From Prinsepia uniflora (taxonomy: Eukaryota > Streptophyta > Magnoliopsida > Rosales > Rosaceae): a stretch of DNA of 64,000 nt. Made by a program: the position numbers and the translations under genes. Below the pieces are notes generated by a model. The model saw only the letters and a list, made by a program, of their open reading frames with translations. It was not told the DNA's origin and did no database searches. The stretch covers positions 76,690,863 to 76,754,862 of the forward strand of contig CM064861.1 of the NCBI GenBank assembly GCA_032719365.1, read 5' to 3'. Below, piece by piece: positions 47,541 to 57,650 of the stretch (within the stretch, counting starts at the first letter, position 1; every line of letters starts with the position of its first letter).

Positions 47541-48534
47541 AAATATCGATATCGGCAGATATATAGCTCGTCAAATTTACAGATATCTCGCCCCAAATAT
47601 CGGAATCGATATCGATATCGTTTACGGTAAAAAAAATGACGGAAATTCAATCTAAAAATTCGAAATTTAGAATGAAACTTTGGGAAAAAATTAAATACCC
47701 AATAATGGTTATATATGACTAATAAAAATTATAAAATGACTTTGATATAATAAATATATGATGAATAATATGATGTAATATGATTCTGACGATGACTAAT
47801 AATATAAAATCTTAAATATAAACATAAATTGAAGTGAGTTACTATAATTGAATGTTAATATATTAAAAACATAACAATAAACATACAAAAATTCAATATA
47901 AGAAAAATGATAAAATTAGTTTAAATATATTTAAAATTGGAAAAAAAAAGAAACGAAAAAATAGGATCAAACTTTGTTTAAAAATTGAAAGTAATTGATA
48001 TATTTAAAATTGGACAAAAAATGAAAAAGAAAAAAATCCAAACTTTGTTGAAAAGTGGAAAAAATGGAAAAAAAAATTGAAAAAAAAAATGAATTCAAAT
48101 GGATAAAAAAGGAAAAAAAAATTCAAATCGATAAAAAGGGAAAAAACAAAGTAGTTATAGGCTTGAGGGGGGTCGAACCCAAGACACCCAACTGAGAAAC
48201 AAAAACTCAACCAACGCTGCTAGCCAACGATTTTGTAAACTAGCCAACGCCAAATACATAAATATAAACAATAGAAGTCATCCCCTACCTCCAGCCGGGT
48301 CTGCAACCCGGGTTTTTTGACCCGACGACAAGAGCGGACTCAATCTTCTTCGTTTTACGTCCGATTTTCACGATTTAATAGTGCATCTTCATCGTTTTGA
48401 TCCGAGGAAAGGATCTGTGGGCTCAAAACAAGAAATCATGTTGAAATTTTGGTCAATTTCTTCCCCCCTTCTTATATGCTGCCTACCGGAAAAATCGATG
48501 TATCAGTCGATATATCGGCGATAGTGATGATTTT
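47541..48534. repeat. Possible MITE or SINE-bearing repeat in the CACTA element
   Basis: The stretch starts with atatcgatatcggcagatata and ends with cagtcgatatatcggcgata, which look like loosely inverted ends. Near 48155-48235 the minus strand has a tRNA-like part with a TGGCTAGCAGCG A-box-like motif and TGGGTTCGACCCCC, a good B box. The interior is A-rich. No coding sequence. The call is tentative. Confidence 0.3.
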
Positions 48535-49076
48535 TCAATCCAGGAGTAAAAGGTAGTGGGTATTGCGAGCAATGGAGGGGGCAGTGCAGCAGAGGCGTGT
48601 CGAGGAAGGAGAATAAAGGCAAGAGCGAGGCTAAGCTTGGGTTTGACAGAGGGAAAATCTGTCGTAGAGGCTGATCGAGGGAGGAGGCTGAGCAAAGGAC
48701 GTTTCCTAAGAATTCAATATTTGGGGGTTTTTTTTTTTGAAGAAACAAATCTAAGTGCAAGTGAGGGAGAAGGTTGAGCCTTGGCGCTTTAGAAATTTAA
48801 GTGTGGAAATTGAAAATTTTGGGGTAGAAAAAATTTCTTTTGTTTTCAGGGCGTGTAGAAGCTCGCCTTAAAAGGTCATTTTTTAAGGGCACGCATTGCA
48901 CTCGTTAAAAATTATATTTTTAGTGCACACATTCAAAGCGCGCCCTAACTAACTATAAAAGAAGGCATACGCATAATGTGCACCATAAATAACTTAAGAA
49001 TAACCCCTTTTAAGGGGCACATTTTTGCTCGCTGTAATTTGCGCGCCCCTAAAATCCCTCTTTTGGTGTAGTGTTA

Positions 49077-50010
<934 letters not shown>

Positions 50011-50439
50011 CCTATCTCTCACTAACTAATCACCTCTCCACCAACATTTCATCTTCTCATCACTTCATCTCTTACTCAATATAAAAAGATATGTGTGTTT
50101 ACCTCTTAATTTAATTTTTAGTATATAATTTTGGAAATAATTTGATTTTGAAAGTGTGCATTTATTATGAAAATGTGTTGAAATTGTGAAAAAAAAAGGT
50201 TGAAATTGTTGGTAATTTGTGTAGAAAATTGTGTAGGAAATTAGAAGATTTGTTAGGAAAATATGAAATATGAAAATATCTTATGAATTAGGAAATAGAA
50301 AATGTGATAGGAGATTAGGAAATTAGAAAATATGGTAGGAAATCAGGAAATATAAAATATGTTAGGAAATTAGGAAATAAGGAAAATAGAAAATTTTTTG
50401 AAATATTTTTTTCGTATGGTTCTGATAGTAGTGTTCTTC

Positions 50440-51722
50440 TTAGATTGGTCTGCACAACGTTGGTGGCAGACATTGCTATATGCGGGTTTGGATGTGACTA
50501 ACAACACGTGGGCGACGTTTGAGGAACGTTTCTTACATCATTTTCACTCCTAGTCTTATCAGGATACTAAGAGGCAGTTTCCTACATCTGGAGCAGGGGG
50601 ACTTGACATATGCTTGGTATGAGCAGAGATTTCTACATTTGGCTCAATTCGTACTAGGTGTGGTGGCAACTGAGGCAATGAGGATTCGTCGGTTTGTGTT
50701 GTGTCTTCGGAATAAGAGTCGAGGGATGGTGCCAGTTTGAGGATTTACCACACTCCAGACTCTATCAGATGTGGCATCTCAGGTAAAGATGAGCTTGTCG
50801 GGATCCTAGCAACAACTTAGTGGTTCTGGACGACGCAAAGGGGTCACGAGGATTCAGTTACCTAGTGATTTTTCTAGCTCCAATTCTTTGAGTGGAAGCT
50901 GTACAGGTCACCGGGGTCGACGAGTGGGAAAAAAGGGGCCCCAAGGGAGTCGCTTGAGATTCCAGTTATCTTTCCAATCTAGTAGGACTTCTAGAACTTG
51001 TACTACCCCTAGAATGGTGACAACTGTTCTGTCTTTCCTTGGTTAGGATGTACACAGGTTGATGGATTTTCGAGCCACACACACAGACTCTTGTATTTCC
51101 AGGGTAATTACACTTTCATTGGTTGAGTGTTGATTCCACTAGGTTGGGTCACGAACATCAGTGCTCTGATCGGTGTTATGTTCATTACTAGGTTAGTGAA
51201 CCAAGACTGTTTGAGTTAGATAGGAAGGTTTTTACCGTATGATAGATTGGATTCCCTGGAAATTTATGATTTGGACGTGATTCTAGGGACAAATTGGTGG
51301 ATTGTCATCATGCCTCTATCAAGTGTTTTGAGCAACCATTGTCTGTGGTAGTCCTGACTTGCCACAGTTTGTCTTTTGTGGGGACAAAAAGACACTTCCT
51401 TCAGAAATTACGGCTTGGACGCTGAAAAGTTATTATGGAATGGCTGACATGGATACTTGACACATGTTACGATGTCCCTAGATGGCTTAGTGAGCTTAGG
51501 GAAGATATCGATTGTGCGGGAATTTTTGGACGTGTTCTGGAGGATTTACGAGGTTACCACCTCAGAGGGAGGTTGAGTTATGATTGAACTTCTTCTGAAT
51601 ACTAAACTTATTCTGCAACTACCATATCAGATGGTAGTAATCGAGTTGAGAGAATTGAGGGTTCAACTACAGGATTTAGTGGATTTAGGGTTCATTCGAC
51701 TAGTATGTCATCTAGAAATAAA
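50440..51722 (+). pseudogene. Decayed Ty3/Gypsy gag-pol remnant
   Basis: Gag motifs are visible: WWQTLLYAGLDVTNNTWATF and EERFLHHF, then in another frame FLHLEQGDLTYAWYEQRF, VATEAMRIRRFVLCLRNKSR. Further along come LDVILGTNWW near 51270 (the usual DVILGMDWL of the protease region) and VVIELRELRVQLQDLVDLGF near 51630, which opens the reverse transcriptase. The order and spacing are right but greatly shortened, with many stops. LTRs were not recognised. It belongs to a different Gypsy lineage from the large element, and is old. Confidence 0.75.
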
Positions 51723-53220
51723 CCATGTGTAAAACCCAAAACAATCATAGGATTTTGCTGAAACACTATGGAATGTTATAGTACTCCCATGAACTGGCTT
51801 TTGTAGAACTTTGAAAACGTTATGAAGAACTTTCAATAACGTTTCGAAAACCCATATAGTGTTTTCGATTTATATAATGGATGTTGTTTTGTGACGTAGT
51901 GTTAAATGTTGCAGGATAAGGTAATATTTAGCTAGGCTTCACACTTAATACTTTCAAATATTTATTATTATTTATTACTATTTTTTTTTTTAATAAAACG
52001 TTATATTTAATTATTATTTATTATAATATTTAATAGTTATTTTAATTGAGTTTATTTTTTATATCTCATTGAAAAACTAAGGACATGTTTACTTCCCAAG
52101 AACAGGAACAGTGAGTTATAAGAGAAGTAGCCAGTAAAAAAAGTGAGTAATCATTCTTATTGTGGTGTTTAGTAATAAAAAATAATCGGAATATTAATGA
52201 GAATGATTTGCATTGTTATTGTTTTTCGATTATAATTAATTGGAATGAAAATGAATTAATTACTAAAATACCCTTTTTTCCAACTTTCTATGCCTCTTGT
52301 TTTCTTGTTTGATCAACATTTCAAAACCCATTTGGTGAATAATTCGATTAAATAAAAATAAATAAATTGTTTTTCTTCATTTTCTGAAATATTCAATATA
52401 TTAAAAAATAAATAAATTCTTCATCTTCTATTTTAAACATGCATAGAGATATTTTTGAGGTGAGTATGACTGTATGAGTCATCGGAATATTGAAGCGTTT
52501 AGAAGACAATAGTGTACATTTAAATTTATTATTGTTGAACTTTGCCATTATTGTAAATATTATAGGACAATTTTAGTATATAGAAACTTAAAATAGGTAA
52601 TAAGAATCATTAACATTTCCCGTTAATCGGCAATAAGTATTTCATGTGAGACCCACCTATTTAAAAAAAAATCTTATTTTGCAAGGCATAAATACTCCAT
52701 AATAAAAATCATTCACATTGATTTGATCTCCATTACTTCTAAGTAATCAACCCCTAATGGTTTATGTAATCCCTTCAGTTGGAGAGTTTTATTGAGTTTG
52801 ACCCGATTTTTTTAGGCAAAACTATCTGCAAAATTAAGAGAAATATATATATATGTTGAATATATAATACATGTATATGTATATAATACATTCGCAAATT
52901 AATTTAATGATATAAAACATAAGTAAATCATATTAATATATATATATATATATATATGTTGGGCATTAATCTGGTTTGTCAGCATCAAACCTAAAACCAC
53001 CAATTAATTCAATGATATAGAACATAAGCAAATCATATCGATCTTGTACTAGAATTTATAATATTGAGTCCCAAAATAATTCCATTCAACTATATAAATC
53101 AGGAGCCACGTACATGATCAGTAGTCTACACATATCGATCCATTACATAATACGTAACAAGATCGATTCAAAACTATGAATCCACATTGAGTTTATTTTC
53201 CGATTAATAAGATTATTATC
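51723..53220. other. AT-rich intergenic DNA, no gene seen
   Basis: No coding or RNA feature could be supported. There are AT runs (52936-52957) and a block at about 52080-52760 with gtttacttcc-like and aagtaatcaacccc-like ends that could be an old MITE, but without a clear inverted repeat or target duplication. Confidence 0.4.
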
Positions 53221-53256
53221 ATGCATTAAATTATTTGAATCTGATTGAAACAAAAA

Positions 53257-53733
53257 TCAACAGTAGCAATGGCATCCACGAGCGTCCTTTTTGCATTCAC
53301 CTCCAGAACAACCCTTATTCTTGCAAAACTCACTACATTCTTCTGAATTATGGCGCTTAGTACACCCTTCGAACGCCGGATGTTCACTGCAACAATCGGA
53401 TGCCTTGCAAACTGAGATGAAAACAAACAAATCAACAACGTTATTCATTATAATTATCACAATTCATTATTCTTTTATTACTTTTTCTATAATTAAAAAT
53501 AAAAATAAAACTAAAATAGAAAGAAAGAAAGAAAAAAAGTGTCGGGCTGCTTTATAGGAAGAAGAAATGCACCAAAAATACCCTAGTAGATTGCATGCAT
53601 GCAAGCATTGATGTTGGAGTTGGACCAATATCTATGTATATATAATATATATTGGTAGCTAATGAAACAAACCTGCTATGTTTGACAATAGCACCAACAA
53701 AAGGACGAACATTGGCAAAATGAGCTTAGCCAT
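53257..53733 (-). CDS. Defensin-like secreted cysteine-rich peptide (two exons, 71 aa)
   Basis: Exon 1 (53673-53733) encodes MAKLILPMFVLLLVLLSNIA, a classic signal peptide; the intron (53412-53672) begins gtttgt and ends ctcag, phase 1; exon 2 (53257-53411) encodes the mature part, starting VCKASDCCSEH and ending GCHCYC before TGA. The joined frame is open, 71 residues. The mature peptide has eleven cysteines, including a CxxxC (ECSEFC), a GxC (GGEC) and a CxC (CHC), which fit the cysteine-stabilised alpha-beta fold of plant defensin-like proteins. An intron after the signal peptide is usual for this group. It is probably secreted and could be antimicrobial or a signalling peptide. The odd number of cysteines and the extra CC are unlike standard eight-cysteine defensins. 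Confidence 0.75.
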
Positions 53734-53794
53734 CTTCTCTTTGAATAAATTCTTTTCTTCCTTTACTTTATAATTCTTCCTTGGTAATTTCGAT

Positions 53795-53808
53795 CCTTTA
53801 TATAGATA
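53795..53808 (-). promoter_or_regulatory. TATA box of the defensin-like gene
   Basis: The minus strand reads TATCTATATAAAGG about 62-75 bases upstream of the start codon, which leaves a 5' leader of typical length (about 30-45 bases). It supports the gene model and its start. Confidence 0.65.
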
Positions 53809-54224
53809 TTAGAAAGGATCGAGAACTGCAGATCGAGCTCAAATAAGAAAGAAATCGACAATTAAGGCTAGACTTAAATCACATTTAACCTAATAAATTT
53901 GATGAATCTTAATTAGAATGGAATTGGGCAACATGAATATAAACTGACATAAATAATATTTTTTTAGTACCCTTAGGATTTTTGTCTTTTTTTTTTTAAT
54001 GCAAAGAACAATAATCGAATTCATAATCTAATTTATTATTTTTTCTTAAAAAATATTAATTTGTTATTACAACTTTCATATTTGTGAGGAGAGTAAATCT
54101 TTCTATTATTTCACTCAGTTACATATATCCAATTAATCATCCATAAGTGCAGAATTTCTGTTAACCGCCCAAAAGAAAAAGAAAAAGAAAATCTACGTGT
54201 GTGTATATATATACATAAATTAAC
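53809..54224. other. Upstream region of the defensin-like gene, no gene seen
   Basis: AT-rich sequence with poly-T and poly-A runs. It may hold the promoter of the defensin-like gene. No specific regulatory motif stands out. Confidence 0.4.
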
Positions 54225-55060
54225 ATTTTTTATGGGCCTTTAGATTTAATTTAAATCAATGGTTATGATTGGACCCTCATTAATCTTGAAATTAAATGGA
54301 TGATGATGTGGATTTAATTAATAATTAAGTTTTGATTAATTAATTTATTTTTCAATTAAATATAATTTTCTAAGCTAAAAAGAAAATGATTAACAAGAAA
54401 ATCCTATCAGCATTTTAGCTAGGATCGATAAGGCTTCACGGTCCGTTAACGTTAGATGAGACGTGTAGCATCTAAATTCAAGAGCACCACTACTACCATT
54501 GGCGTTATTGAACAATGGAGGTCTTGGAGCCTGTATAACTCGGTAGTTTTTTTTTTTTTTGTCAAATGTAGTTCTTGATTTATCACAAGGATTAAAGAAC
54601 TGCCAACATCGATTGAAAATCTAATTGGTCTTCAATCATTATATCCCTATCGTTGTAGCGAACTTGAGAATATAACAAGCGCTATTTGGAACTTAAATTG
54701 TTTCAAATTCTCAGCTTTCATGGATGTTTCAGACTTGAAAGTTGGTGGCCTACTTTTTCGAGGAGTTCAATTTGATGATTTTCTCTTCTTCTTGAGTTAA
54801 AGCTAGATGTGAGTTTCTATCCATGATCATCATCTTCATTCAGCGTCTCATACGTCACCGAATTCTCCAGCTGAAGATTGGATTCTTGAGTTTCTGTCTG
54901 ATTTTTCTCGGAGTTTGGAAGATGAGGAGTGTTCAGGTTTGGATTATTGAAGCAAAAGAACAAGGAAAGACCGATGGATTTGAGTTTCTATTCATGATCA
55001 TCATCTTTTTTTTCTTTGTTCAAATGTTTATTTCGTTTCAATTATGGCTTTCTTTTTTTG
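54225..55060 (+). repeat. Duplicated locus; counterpart of 13713-13937 plus 40087-40740
   Basis: From atgggcctttagatttaatt to about ttcgtttcaatta the sequence follows the two outer flanks of the hAT insertion at 13938-40086 almost base for base, with scattered changes. It shows the pre-insertion state: gttaacgt occurs once here (54445-54452). The duplicated unit includes the NLR fragment. Both copies are in the same orientation, about 14 to 40 kb apart, so this is an ordinary segmental duplication, later split. Confidence 0.85.
54591..54800 (+). pseudogene. NLR leucine-rich-repeat fragment, copy 2
   Basis: It reads IKELPTSIENLIGLQSLYPY, then CSELENITSAIWNLNCFKF and ends with FDDFLFFLS before a stop. 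It is the same length as the copy at 40229-40438 and open throughout. The LRR pattern (LPxSIxxLxxLxxL, CxxL) is that of TIR-type NLRs. Upstream is a poly-T tract and no start. The downstream part to about 55060 is shared with copy 1 and might be remnant 3' coding or UTR sequence. Confidence 0.6.
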
Positions 55061-55593
55061 GTGTGTTTGGTTGAAGGAATTCATATTTCCACGGGAAAAG
55101 TAAATTATGGGAATATATTGTAATTTTGTCACTTAATTTTTAATCAATTAGAAATTTTCATACTTAGGCATTATGTATATAGGAATTTAGAAATAACATG
55201 AATTTAAAATTCAAGTGTTTTGATAGTTTAAGAATTTTACAATCCTGGAATATAAAAAAATAAAAATTATATTTAAAAATTACAATCTACAACCACTATC
55301 ACACCATATAAAAATGTAGGCAGCCAATAGAGATAGCATAGAAGCATATCTTGCAGATAAATACTCATTAAGTGAACTATGAATCAACAATCCATATGGA
55401 GAAGAATAAAACATACATTACATATCCATGTTCATATTTGTCAAATAAAAAGAAACCTTTGAATCATCTCTCAAGCAAGCATCAATTATAATTAACAAGC
55501 AGCACAACTCAAAGAAAGAAATAACAACCAATTATACTTACCAAAATTCTCAAGTAGTAACCTATATCATTGAAACCAAAGTCACCAATCATT
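55061..55593. other. AT-rich intergenic DNA, no gene seen
   Basis: It begins with tgtgtttggttgaaggaattc, which is the kind of sequence found at the ends of plant MITEs, but I could not find a matching inverted end or target duplication. Nothing else was recognised. Confidence 0.35.
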
Positions 55594-56907
55594 GAAAACC
55601 TTCCAATTTGAGCCCCTCAAACTTTCCAAGCTTGATCCACCCGAAATCCTTCCAAATTTTATTCACCTGAAATCATTCTAAATCGAGACCACCCAAATGT
55701 TTCAAGGTCGAGATCATTTAAATATTTTCAATTCGGGACGATTCAAATCTTTTCAAGTCGGATTGAAAAAACTTGCCTCGTTAAACTGTCTTGATTCAAG
55801 ATCGGATTGATACCAAGATAATTGAATGAGATTAAATCAAAACTTTCTCTTTCAGGAAGACTCTACGTTGACATTACCTAGCTTGATTTGTTTCCTTATT
55901 TCGATCAATTGACAAATTACGGTCGGGCGAGGATTAACGAGAACCCGGCCCGCATCTATCTTTCTTTCAACTTTGGGTAGGTTCGAAATTTAGATTTAGG
56001 AAAGCAAAGGTCCAACCCCAATTTGATTGAGTACCATTAGGCCATTCCAAAGATGCCCAAACTCACGGATACCTATCAGGCCGTGGATTTTTGTCAAGGT
56101 CGACCTAGCCAAGGATTTTTACTAAAGCCGACCATGAGGTCATGGCTTGACAAAGTTTTGATCAATTTTGGCTAAAATGAACTTAAGATTTGTTTCCTTC
56201 AAGAAAATCAAAACTATTCTCTTACATGCATACATGCCCCAAACTAAGGACACATGTACATGTTTCCCTCAGCAACCAATGTGAAATCAACGCAAGTAGC
56301 CACTCACATACATTTAAAAAAAAAGGAAAAAAAATAAAACTTGAACTCTTACTCTATCAACAATTTCCGTGAGTCGCATTTGTTCACCCAAGAAAACACA
56401 TTTGGCTTTCTTCTCACTTGTCAACTCAAATATATAATATCCATAGCTAGCTTGGATTGTCAAAGTCTAGTGGAAAGCTTTGAGTACACCTACCCACCTA
56501 TATGTATGAATAAAAGGGACAATGACTCCTTTTTTTTTTATCCTAGCCGTTGCTAGGGGCAATGAGACCCACATGCACCTCTTTTACTTTATTTTCTTCC
56601 ACCCAATCCAAGGAGCTCTTTTCCCTACATTTCGGCCATCTAATAGGAGGGAAACCACCATTTCTTTTTCCCAAAGGTGCCCAGCCGAAAATTCTAGCAA
56701 GGAGGAGCAATCTTAGCTACTCACAAGGAGGAAAGTCACCATTTTCTTCTCCCAAAAGTGCCCAGCCGAAAATCCCAGCAAGGAGGGGCAATCTTGGCTA
56801 CTCACAAGGAGGAAAGTCACCATTTTCCTCTCCCGAAAAGTGTCCGGCCGAAAATCCGCCCTTTGCTTCATTGGGTGAGTGGGACAATTGTACACCACCA
56901 CCAAACA
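55594..56907 (-). mobile_element. 3' LTR fragment of the second Gypsy element
   Basis: It ends ACCACCACCAAACA, as the LTR at 37159-39843, and is followed by the polypurine tract ttgcccccatca. The left part has the ttccaa-tc-ccacccaaat repeats found at 37890-38060. The LTR start (tgtttccctcaattt) is missing, so it is truncated; the exact left border is uncertain. The segment at 56360-56560 matches the reverse of the solo LTR at 45420-45720. Near 56640-56830 a ~90-bp unit (caccattttcttctcccaaaa-gtgcccagccg) is repeated three times. Confidence 0.75.
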
Positions 56908-56951
56908 TTGCCCCCATCAATTGGTTTTCCGAATTCTAAGGGTGGGCAATT

Positions 56952-57156
56952 TTTCAGGACCCGACCCTCCTCGGTCAAGACCTGACTCATCTAGCACCAT
57001 ATTGTCCGCTTTGGGCCTCGCCCCCATGGTTTTGTTTTCGGGAGCTCATAGGTGTGTGCCTACACCTTTAAGGCACACCACCATCCTCTCCCAGACCATT
57101 CCCCCTCGCAGGAATGTGGGATTGTTCACCGTTCCCTCTAGGACACGGGTCTTACA
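56952..57156 (-). mobile_element. TRIM-like solo LTR (205 bp)
   Basis: The insertion is absent from the matching place in the first element, where gggtgggcaatt runs straight on to gaaattgaagc. It ends in cttaca and begins ttt-caggacccg (probably a changed TGTCAGGACCCG), and is flanked by a perfect 5-bp duplication caatt (56947-56951 and 57157-57161). The small size and motifs such as gtccgctttgggcc and cccgtgtcctagaggga on the two strands fit a TRIM-type LTR. No 5S rRNA-like part, so not Cassandra. Confidence 0.7.
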
Positions 57157-57312
57157 CAATTGGAATTAGAGCTTCTTCTCCAACTCCATTGATGAGGTAA
57201 ACACCCAAGCTCTTGTCTTTAATTTGTGCATTTAGTTTTGTAGTTATGGATATTAAACTTGATTTAATTTTGGCTCTTAAGCTTCCATGCCCCTTCATCT
57301 TCTCGATTGAGA

Positions 57313-57322
57313 CTATAAATAG
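57313..57322 (+). promoter_or_regulatory. TATA box of the antisense PMD gene, copy 2
   Basis: CTATAAATAG in gagactataaatagattgc, upstream of a leader with ttttagggttttc and a 5'-UTR intron whose acceptor (ttttgtag) ends at 57643. It suggests that the antisense gene has its own promoter and is not read from the LTR. Confidence 0.6.
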
Positions 57323-57650
57323 ATTGCATGAGCCTCATTTCAAAATTCAAACCAAAGACATTTTAGGGTTTTCAAAACCTCCCTCTTGGCCATCTTCAAA
57401 ATTTCTCATTGCCTAACAAAAGTTATCCCAAATTTCTTCAAGAAGCAACTCCAGGTGACATTTGAGGTAGCTTGCACTTAATTTTCGCATGAATGCTTGA
57501 GTTTTGGGGCTTAAATATCCGGTTTGAAGATATGGTGTTCTTGATGTTCTTGATATATTGTTTTTTTCATTCTTCACTCACTTGGTTAAATCCAAAATTT
57601 TCTTTAGCTCATGAATTTGGATGATTTTTTTTTATTTTTGTAGGAAGCCA

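Larger units (their letters stand above)
40766..49073. mobile_element. Pack-type CACTA-like element carrying host gene fragments
   Basis: The left end is CATTACACCAAAACATGG and the right end, on the minus strand, CACTACACCAAAAGAGGG; the first has one change from the CACTA start. A 3-bp duplication tta flanks both ends (40763-40765 and 49074-49076), as expected for CACTA. Subterminal DNA on both sides has ccttaaaagg-type repeats and cgc-rich motifs. No transposase was recognised inside. Instead there are exon pieces of three host genes on the minus strand. Without the nested solo LTR and hAT element it is about 5.1 kb. Confidence 0.75.

Noticed and set aside
48556..48777. Plus-strand open frame with arginine-rich product
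   Set aside because: Low-complexity purine-rich DNA near the CACTA end, with open frames on both strands; no known domain.
52080..52760. Possible MITE with gtttacttcc and taatcaacccc ends
   Set aside because: I found no convincing inverted repeat or target duplication.
53226..53438. Alternative frame over the second exon of the defensin-like gene
   Set aside because: It lacks the cysteine pattern, signal peptide and splice consistency that support the other frame.
56952..57156. Cassandra-type TRIM
   Set aside because: It lacks the 5S rRNA-like segment that defines Cassandra.
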